From assembly GCA_951394405.1 (NCBI GenBank), contig OX596341.1, positions 2,232,001 through 2,296,000 on the forward strand: DNA of 64,000 bases. Direction: 5' to 3'. The stretch's first letter is position 1. Each line of letters begins with the position of its first letter. The position numbers were made by a program, and so were the translations under genes. Below the pieces are notes generated by a model, which worked only from the letters and a program-made list of their open reading frames with translations, was not told the origin of the DNA and made no database searches. This document shows, piece after piece, positions 56,125 through 64,000 of the stretch. This DNA is from Coprinellus micaceus (taxonomy: Eukaryota > Basidiomycota > Agaricomycetes > Agaricales > Psathyrellaceae).

Positions 56125-58471
56125 CTACAAATCCTTCGATATGTCAGAGTCCCCTCCGTCTTCCGAGGCTGACAGGTGAATGACGACGTTGGGGCCAAGG
56201 TTGATGCCTTCATCATTATCGTCGATGTCGTCCTCCTTGAAGTCCCGCGCTGCCTTGAGGAATGGCCTTGCAGCGTTCTCGATCTTTGCCCAGCGCGAGT
56301 CGCTGAAGGGTCCGAGCTGCCCGATGTGATATTGAACACGGGCTCCCCAGGGGCGGCTGACGAAGTTCTTGCGTTCGTTCGGGTCAACAAGGGTGCCGGA
56401 TTTCCAGAGCTTCAATGCTCGTTCAAGCTATGTATAAATGAGTCGGCGACCGAGTATGGGCTGTGCTTCAACTCACCGCAGTGGCTGCGAAGGCCAACGC
56501 ACCCACCGGATGACCATAAAAGGCATCAGTGAGTTCGAGTTTGGCTTGATGGTAGGCATAGACCTCGAGTAAAAGCGGAGCGCGGTATGCCCCACCCTAC
56601 GAGAGACATGTATCAGCATTCAGGGGTGCATCACAGACATCAATACATGAGAGCTGCTCACCAAATTCGCAGCATCCTCATAGATGTATTGGCACTCGTT
56701 GAGCTGTTCACGAACAAATTCGACGCGCGCGCCCTTTGAACGGAGCTGAGGGTCACTCCTGAAATGCTTCTTGATGACCTCGATGGCTAGCTTTCCAAGC
56801 GAGCTGCGCCAAGTGCGGATGGCGACGCCGGCCTATGCGAGAGAAGTAGGTATCCGTGCCTGGTCAGTGACGGTGGAGCAAGGTAAGTACAGCAGTATGA
56901 AACACTCACGACTTGCAGAACTTCGGGGGTGAACTCGGCCTCTCCATCGAAGACATCCTCCCAGGCATCTCGAACGACACCTTCAAATGCGGGGTCGCTG
57001 TTAATTGCAAAAGGGTCGACCACAGTACAAGCCCAGGCGTACACCATGGGCATGACCTCACGACGCCAACGGTCGACACCATCGGGAACGTTGCTGAATG
57101 GGAGGTCCTTGGTGGAAATGTTCGGTTTCTTCGATGGAACCGCGTCCTTCTTAACCTTGTCAGAGATGTTGACCTTCTCGGTCTTGATACCCATCTAGAC
57201 GATACAAGTGGGTGTTAGGCGATGTCAACGAGTGATAACAGCGACAAACTCACATTTGATGTCCCACTCTTCTGCGACAACACAGTAGCCTTCGACGATC
57301 TCGCAGCTGCTATGGCCACTGACCCCTCATCTTCGAAGCCTGCAAGTTCAACCTTAGCCTCATCATTGTGACCCTCTGGAACCTTGCTGGCAGCGACGTG
57401 AACGGTTGGCGTGGGATTCGCTTTTCCTGACGAAGTGGACACAGTCACATTGCGCCCCAGGGCGGCCTTCGACTGGCGGGTGGGTAGTTCGCCTCCCTTG
57501 GACTTGGAGGTGGTGGGGTGCTCGGCTCGAGGACGTGGTGCTGAATTGACCTTGGTAGGCTTGTTGAAATCCTTGCGGAAGCCTTCGAGAGGGTTCTTCT
57601 TCCTGATCGATAATCAATCGATAAGGATCGGCGCATAAGAAGAGCGCTCACTTTGCGGCAGTTTCCACAGCCTCTTCCTCTTCGTCGACCATGTCGGCAG
57701 CAGATTTCGCTCTGAACGGGGCGCAGGGTCTGACCTTGCGCTTCTCGTTGACCGTATTGCGTATGGCACCCTTCACGCGCTAGCATCCGTGGTGAGCGTT
57801 CAGTCTTCCAAGCTCTGGATTTTACTCACCTTGGCCTTCTTCTTCTTCGCAATCGATTCTTTCAGCTGTAGATATACAGCACGGTTCTCGTCATCAGAAA
57901 TGAATGCGTCAGAGGTATTGTTCTCCTCGCCGATGAACTCGCCCGTGCCTGACTCGCTGTGGCCAGGAGAAGGGTGATAAGTGGACTTGTTGCTGCCCAG
58001 GTCAGAGTCGGACTGGCCGCTGATATGTTCACCTAAAGCGAGGCCATCAGAGTCGGTATCTTCAGGTATGTTGTCTGCATCGTCACTGGCGGCGCGGAAA
58101 TCAATGTCCATGTCGTCTAGGTTATCAGTAGGAGGAGGGGTCTTCTGAAGGTTCTCAAAGGTACGAAGGTCAGGGCGCTCAGCGTGCAGTCGCTCCTCCT
58201 TCTGCTCTCGGCGAACTTGGTCCTCGATGTTGGCAATGGCCTTGATATCAGCGGTGTCTTGGGCTTCCTTCTCAGCCTGTACCCGAGCCTTCTCGGCCAG
58301 GCGCTCCTTGGCAGCATCTTGCCTGAGGTTAGTCCTGGACCTCTTAACTGGTCGAACTTGCTGAGCTGACGGAGCCGTCAGTTTCTTTGAACCCTTCTTC
58401 ACCTCCGGGGGAGGTATAGTCTCTACCCCTGGTTCGGAAACGGAGGCCTTGCGTTTAGACCGAAGATCCAT
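56125..58471 (-). CDS. Transposon-borne partner protein of unknown function, 665 aa
   Basis: Seven exons (minus): 57830-58471, 57652-57779, 57254-57602, 56910-57194, 56662-56832, 56477-56596, 56125-56427; phases agree throughout. The N-terminal ~400 residues are charged and disordered: basic MDLRSKRKA and VRPVKRSRTNLRQD, a coiled stretch (KERLAEKARVQAEKEAQD), an acidic patch (DNLDDMDIDFRAASDD). The C-terminal ~250 residues look folded and helical (WRREVMPMVYAWACTVVD, FEGVVRDAWEDVF, TWRSSLGKLAIEVIKKHF, GALAFAATALERALKLW). No nuclease or zinc-binding motif. Similar proteins may accompany Plavaka transposases in other basidiomycetes, but I recall this only loosely. The head-to-head arrangement implies co-expression; a DNA-binding or regulatory role in transposition is a guess. 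Confidence 0.75.
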
Positions 58472-58797
58472 GGTGGATGGGGTGGGGTGTGGAAGGGGTG
58501 GTGCTTGGGTTATGGTGATGGGCGAGAAGTGAGGAAGAGTGGTCACTCCTCTCCCTTTCCTGGCGTGAGTCAATTTTTTGGGGATTTATTTTCACGGTCG
58601 TCTGATTTTCATTCTCCTCCTGTGCGATAGTCCGCCTTCCCCAAAAATTTGAACCGTGCCGACGGCTGGTAGGCCAAGGAGTTTGAATCAGGCCTATCTG
58701 TGCCTGAGCAAATGCGGCGACACCGTAGATTACTGCCCCACTGTCCCCGAATATACCTCTCCCATTTCCTTTGTCTCTGAGTTCACAGGCTCAACTC
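58472..58797. promoter_or_regulatory. Shared divergent promoter of the transposon genes
   Basis: 326 bases between the two start codons. No clear TATA box on either side. A pyrimidine-rich tract (about 58752-58775) lies just before the transposase ATG. Confidence 0.5.
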
Positions 58798-61700
58798 ATG
58801 CCTCGCAATAGTCGCCACAAACCTCTACAGGCCCTCCTCCCTTGCCATGTCCCTGGATGCCCTCGTGAGTTCAGGGCGCAGCAGGGACGCACCCACCATA
58901 TGCGCTCTCAGCACCCGAGCCTTGCAGGCCATCAGCTCGCCGCACCTGTGACAATACAGCGGACACCGTCGCCACCTCAACCAAATTGCGAAGACGATGA
59001 GGACTCATGGGAGGATGCGCAAGGCACCGCTCCTGTGCTCGAACCAGAACCTCCGACGCAGCCTCACCAACCGCCAGTGAAAAAAGTCCACCACCCATAC
59101 CTGACAGGTTCGTCTTTCAAGGGCAGCCCTCATGCATCGTGTCTTTCAACACCATTTCAGGTCTGCCTTGCACCGAGGATGGTCGACCGCTTCCACCTGG
59201 ATCACCCCCACCTCCACTCACCTCTCGTAACAATGACGACTGGGCCCCTTTTGAAGACGACATTCAGTTCTGCATTGCCGACTTTCTCTACCGGCGTGAA
59301 GAAATGTCACAGACGAACATCGACACCTTGCTCAACTACTGGGGCCTCACACTGATGAAGCATGGTGCTGAATTTGGCCCATTCAACAACTATAGCCACA
59401 TCTTCGAAACTATCGACAACATTGAACAAGGGGATGCGCCGTGGCGGTGCATGGCGGTTCAGGTACAGGAAGACGTCGACGATAATTCACCTAGCTGGAA
59501 GAAAAAGACTTACGAAGTGTGGTACCGCGACCCGGACACTGTTCTTGCCAACATCCTCTCGAATCCGGACTTCAAACACGAATTCGACTACCAGCCCTAC
59601 GTCGAGCTGGACAAAAAGGGCCAACGACGGTGGAACAACTTTATGTCTGGCAATTACGCATGGGGGCATTCGGTACGTGGCTTTGACGCCTTCCAGGTGT
59701 TGAATATGGTCTTGACCCATGTATAGGATGAGATATTCTCTAACGACCGCACTACTCGAGGGTCCATGTACGTGCCTATCATCCTTGGGAGTGACAAGAC
59801 GACGGTTTCCATCGCGACTGGCGACATTGAATACCACCCCCTCTATCTTTCGATTGGCAACGTTCACAACAATGTTCGCCGGGCACACAGAAACGCAGTG
59901 GTGCCCATCGCGTTTCTCGCCATACCAAAGGGTAGGTGCACTCCAATTTCCCTTCCACTATCAACTGACAACTTTGATAGGTGAACGCAAGCATGATAAC
60001 GATCCCGACTTTCGCCGGTTCAAACGTCAGCTTTACCATGCCACAATCGCCGCAATATTTTCCAGCGTCAAGCCCCACATGTCGACGCCCGTTGTTCGAA
60101 GGTGCCCTGACGGACACTTCCGCCGTGTAATCTATGACTTTGGTGCCTTCATTGCCGATTATCCGGAGCAGGTGATGTTGGCAGGTACTGTCCAGGGTTG
60201 GTGCCCAAAGTAAGTCACTAGCTCCCTGTGTTTGCTATAGCCATGAAGCACTGATGGGGCGTAGATGTACGGCTCAACCTTCGGACATTGACGGGCCAGC
60301 GGGACCCCGAACCAACCAGTTTCTTGACGACCTCCTTCAGCTCGACATCGCAACATACCAAACCTTGTGGGATGAATATGGATTTGACACCAGCGTGATC
60401 GTACGTCCTTTTCATATCCTCAAATGACGACGTCAATGCTGACGTACCGCCAGCCGTTCACGCGAGACTTTCCACGTGCAGATATATACAAAATGCTCTC
60501 ATCCGATCTACTGCATCAAGTCATTAAGGGAACCTTCAAGGACCACCTGGTGACATGGGTCGAAGACTATCTGAAGCTCACCTACGAAAAAGCGGAAGCG
60601 AGCACCATCATGGACGAGATTGATCGACGGTGCGATTTCCCGCGTTCATCCCATAACATCGTGGTCATCTGACCGCTTGGTTTGCCCTTAGACTTGCAGC
60701 AGTCCCTCCGTTCTCGGGCTTGCGAAGATTTAAACAAGGGCGGAGATTCAAGCAATGGACGGGAGATGATTCAAAGGCGCTGATGAAAGTGAGTAACCTC
60801 CTTGAATTCCGCGACTGGAGGCTTACTGCCACTGTTCTTGATAGATATATCTTTCAGCAGTTCAAGGCCTTCTCCCTTCCGAAGTCGTCAAATGTCTCTC
60901 CGCCTTCCTTGAGTTTTGCTACCTTGTTCGCCGAAACGACCTCACCACTCAGACGCTCGAAGACATCGAAAAATCCCTCCACCGATTCCATCAGCACCGA
61001 GAATTCTTTCGGCAGACGGGTGTGCGCGAAGATGGGTTCTCGCTTCCTCGCCAACACTCACTCGTGCACTACTGTGACAGCATTCGCAACTTCGGCGCTC
61101 CCAATGGCTTGTGCTCTTCGATCACAGAGTCACGACATATCACTGCAGTCAAGAGGCCCTGGAGGAGGTCAAATCGCTACGAGGCATTGGGGCAGATGCT
61201 CCTCATTAACCAGAGACTGGACAAGCTAGCCGCAGCTCGGACTCACTTCGCTGCCCGTAAGATGCTTCGCCCCGACCGACTCGCCCTTCTCGGACCTTTA
61301 CCGCCTGTGGATGGAGGGACAACGGGTGACGATGAAGAGGTGGATGGACCCACAGACGAGCGGGTGCTAGCAGATGTGCAGCTAGCAAGGTCGATAGGTA
61401 CGTCACGATCCTTGTTGGGCCAGAAACAATGACCTGACCTCTTGATTTCTCTCAGACAAAGTATTCGTTGACGCCGAGGCTGCAGGGAGCGAACTCGAAA
61501 TCCCCGGCCTCCCATACATGCTCGAAACATTTTTGCAAGACCAACTCGGTGACCGTCCCACTGATGACGATGACAGCGCCTCCGACGCCCCCCTCCTCGA
61601 CTCTATATCGGAAATATCAACCTACCGCTCTGCCGTGACGACATTCTTTGCTCCCAGCGACATCTGTGGCATTCGGGGCATGAGAAGGGAGTGGCTTCGC

Positions 61701-62117
61701 TGCACACCGTCGTGGAGAAATCGGGGTCCACGGTACGACTGTGTGTACCTTGTGGAGGACGACTCAAAACCTGGGTTTCGGGGCTTGAGTGCCGTTCGAC
61801 TCAAGGCGCTGTTGTCATTCAGCTACGAAGGCACAGATTATCCGTGCGCCGTAGTTGAGTGGTTCAAGAAGGTCGGCCGCTGTCCAGACAAGGACACCGG
61901 GATGTGGGTAGTGAAGCCAGATATGTCAAGTGGCGAGAGAGACACAACGGTTGTTCATATCGATGCCATCCTCCGTGCCGCTCACCTTCTTCCTATCTAC
62001 GGCTCTTCGTACCCGTTGATTCCCTCCGACTTTGAGCATACTAGGACTTTAGATGCATTCAATGCATACTACGTAAATAAGTACATTGATCACCACGCAA
62101 ATGAAATTGCTTTCTGA
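58798..62117 (+). CDS. Plavaka family transposase, 959 aa
   Basis: Nine exons: 58798-59107, 59161-59672, 59727-59931, 59981-60209, 60265-60400, 60454-60629, 60692-60788, 60845-61397, 61456-62117; every junction is in phase and free of stops. A C2H2 finger (CHVPGCPREF...HHMRSQH) at ~17-40 should bind DNA. The core follows the Plavaka pattern: DIQFCIADFLYRREEMS, YEVWYRDP, FDYQPYVELD, SGNYAW, GSMYVPIILGSDKTTVS, YLSIGNVHNNVRRAHRNA, CPDGHFRRVIYDFGAFIADY, QGWCPKC, SDLLHQVIKGTFKDHLVTWV, FKQWTGDDSKALMK, LPRQHSLVHY, GAPNGLCSSITESRHI. The acidic residues of the DDE-type core should be among these; I did not assign them. Nuclear enzyme that cuts and pastes the element by its ends. Confidence 0.93.
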
Positions 62118-62200
62118 ATATCTCGCTGCATTCTCTACTATATATGAATAACCTTCGGCTTCGACGTGGTCTATGAACTCGATGTGAATAGGGTGGGCGA

Positions 62201-62446
62201 TGTGGCAGGTGTGACATGCCCGTGGCGACTTGGCCCACGATTCTCGACCATGGCACGGCGATCACGTCCAAGCCACGGGCGCCACAGGTCGAGCATCTTG
62301 CTGATGTGGCCACTGAGTCGGGGTATGTTCAGTGTTCCAGGGACCTTGGCGAACGGACGGTGGCGAGGGTGCGATTCACAGGTAAAAAACAACGCCAAAC
62401 GTGGCATCGCGCCCGACGTCCGTGGCGCAGAATATTTTTATGCCAC
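62201..62446. repeat. Right cluster of GTGGC motifs
   Basis: About ten GTGGC/GCCAC copies in 245 bases (62202, 62222, 62272, 62281, 62306, 62309, 62370, 62401, 62422, 62442), in both orientations. Candidate subterminal binding sites of the transposase. Confidence 0.45.
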
Positions 62447-63810
62447 ACGGAAGGAACAACATTCCATAAGATATCTCGCACCGATGCTGGCGAGGGGCAT
62501 CAGCTACTCCCAAAATCAAAGTGCGTCGTTCGGTGGAATTTGCAGCCCAGAGTCAAAAGCGAATTCGTCCCTTGCGCGCTACTGATGTCGACACGAACCC
62601 GGAGAAAGACGTCTATCGACCACCATTATGAAGGAAAATCTCACGGCGACTGAGCGAGCTACGAGCTACGGTTGTCCACTCATCGCCGCAGGATGGAAAG
62701 CTGAACATAACTGAATCGAAACAAAACGACTTGGTGTTGGACCGACGGGTTTCCTAGCGCGCCCTCCCTGTAATCAAGCAAGAGTCGCCCCTACACCATG
62801 ACGGTTGTATGACGAAGCCCGTCGTATATTTGTCTCACATGCTATGGAACTGTCAACTGGATCCTCAGAAACCGACAAGCTGTTACCATTTAGAAGAGCT
62901 TCGGTGAGGCCGGGATCCCCTTATACTGTCTCTTCGCCGTGCTGGCACACATCAGAGCGCTCCCGATGGTTGTCAATATGGATGGCCACCTTATTTTCCT
63001 GATCCGTCTGGACTCTTTCCGCCTTCGTTATTGGGGTGGGCGATCCTCCTCGTGACGCTTCCACCGCGTCACCCAGGATCTGGACTTCCAGTAGGTTAGG
63101 CAATACGCACGCATCCAGGATCTTCACTGCGCTTCCTGCTTCTTGGTCTCCGTCTTCCCACCCAATTTCAATTTCGATGATACTTGCTCCCGGGTCTCTG
63201 GGAATTCGAACGTCCAACGGCGGAGTATCCGATTTTGAATTTCGTCGCATCGCGACTTTGGGACCGACGATCCTTGGGACTGACGGCATTTCGCGAATGG
63301 ATCAAACAACTTGGCCTTCCTCAGTTCGTCATTTCCACTATGACCTACGGGCATGGCGTAGGACCATGTCATACCTCCCTTCTTCTGCGGGCAACTCGAC
63401 GGAAATTCGTTTCGCAACGCCAAGCGTTTACGAGAGGCTCGCAGCGAAGGGTCCTGGTCTTCTGTCCGGCGCTTCGATATTTTGTCACCAGGCCCGGAGT
63501 CAAGGAAAGAGCTCTTTGCCTCAAATATCTCAAAGGCTCAGGACATCTCAAGTAACACACTCTCGGGGTATCGCCGCGTGAATTAAGGCTTTAAGGACAA
63601 GGGATGACATACATTTTGAACCAGTGACCGTGTTCATGCGCTCCGCTCTTCTATCATCACCCCTACTCCCCCGTCGAATCGATCCCTCCACCCCAACAAA
63701 GGAACTGACTCCAGTCACAACCTTGCAACACACCCAGTGTGACCTCACCCTGACGCAGGCCCACCCTACAATGCCACAAGCACTCGACGTCCGATTTTAT
63801 TGAACTCCAA
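62447..63810. other. Intergenic (1.4 kb)
   Basis: Several overlapping frames on both strands, none with recognisable domains or splice structure. No supportable gene. Confidence 0.35.
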
Positions 63811-64000
63811 ATGGCTCTAAAGCCCATTGCCGCAAGCGCGCTGAGTGTACCACAGACCCCGTGCAGTAGGATAAAGGCTAGCTCCCTACCATCGTAGCCC
63901 TGTTCGGGCTCTTGCGAGTCGTCGTCCAGGATGTAAACATCCCCGTTGGCGTTACCTGCACCCTCGTTTCTGTTATTGGGGCTCTGGGCGGCTCTTGATC
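63811..64000 (+). pseudogene. Hydrophobin pseudogene, cut by the window end
   Basis: Aligns with exon 1 of hydrophobin 1: ATGGCTCTAAAGCCC at the start, AAGCGCGCTGAGTG (14 bases identical), then VVVQDVNIPVGVTC preserved. Most of the signal peptide is deleted, TAG at 63867 replaces the first codon of the CC pair, the frame shifts, and the GT splice donor after TCTTG is AT. It cannot encode a working hydrophobin. Remaining exons, if any, lie beyond the window. Confidence 0.8.

Larger units (their letters stand above)
55641..62446. mobile_element. Plavaka-type (CACTA superfamily) DNA transposon, apparently complete
   Basis: Two divergent intact genes, a 665-residue protein on the minus strand and a 959-residue Plavaka transposase on the plus strand, share a 326-base promoter region and are bracketed by clusters of the motif GTGGC/GCCAC. 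The outer limits given are those clusters, not proven ends: I could not find convincing terminal inverted repeats or a target duplication by eye. Intact frames across 16 exons argue that the copy is recent or still active. Total about 6.8 kb by this estimate. Confidence 0.7.

Noticed and set aside
55641..62446. Terminal inverted repeat of the Plavaka element (GTGTGGC at 55640 against GCCACAC at 62441)
   Set aside because: Only 7 bases match and both lie in GTGGC-rich DNA; not enough to call ends.

Overview
The window looks like a piece of a basidiomycete (mushroom-forming, Agaricomycetes-type) nuclear genome. The genes carry many 50-65 nt GT-AG introns. There are three class I hydrophobin genes with identical exon layout, a GH115 xylan alpha-glucuronidase, a Plavaka-type DNA transposon, a NACHT-ankyrin NLR, a DUF4360 secreted protein and low-complexity serine/proline-rich regulators typical of that group. 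All exon joins given here were worked out by hand from splice sites and reading phase.

Layout. 1-7 kb: an ankyrin gene and two broken relatives flank a peroxisomal Lon protease (C-terminal -SRL) and a 1.1-kb long-inverted-repeat element. 7-16 kb: a small secreted protein, a single-span membrane protein and a large disordered conserved protein. 17-19 kb: four tandem HicA-like domains with frame breaks. 19-20 kb: DUF4360 protein. 20-40 kb: a cluster of coiled-coil genes (five apparently intact, one fragment), two of them ending in a PPPY motif. Among these lie two hydrophobins, a tRNA-Gly(UCC), a multi-pass membrane protein and a second long-inverted-repeat element. 41-50 kb: housekeeping and degradative genes (NHX-type Na+/H+ exchanger, GH115, the Hsp70 exchange factor FES1). 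51-55 kb: an NLR whose P-loop sits on a 25-nt exon, then a third hydrophobin. 55.6-62.5 kb: an apparently complete Plavaka transposon, with a 959-residue transposase and a divergently transcribed 665-residue partner. The last 190 bases are a hydrophobin pseudogene.

How it fits together: the housekeeping genes (Lon, NHX, FES1, the membrane protein) are compact and intact. The rest looks like accessory sequence shaped by duplication and transposition. Signs of this are truncated ankyrin, hydrophobin and coiled-coil copies, two non-autonomous elements sharing a TATGGCG terminus, and a 9-mer (GGGCGCTTA) seen seven times and only between genes or inside an element.

The most unusual candidates are the HicA-like tandem array, the coiled-coil family with shared repeat unit and PPPY tails, the RHIM-like FQIG motif at the NLR N-terminus, and the pair of long-inverted-repeat elements. 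Family assignments are from recognition of motifs; no database search was possible.
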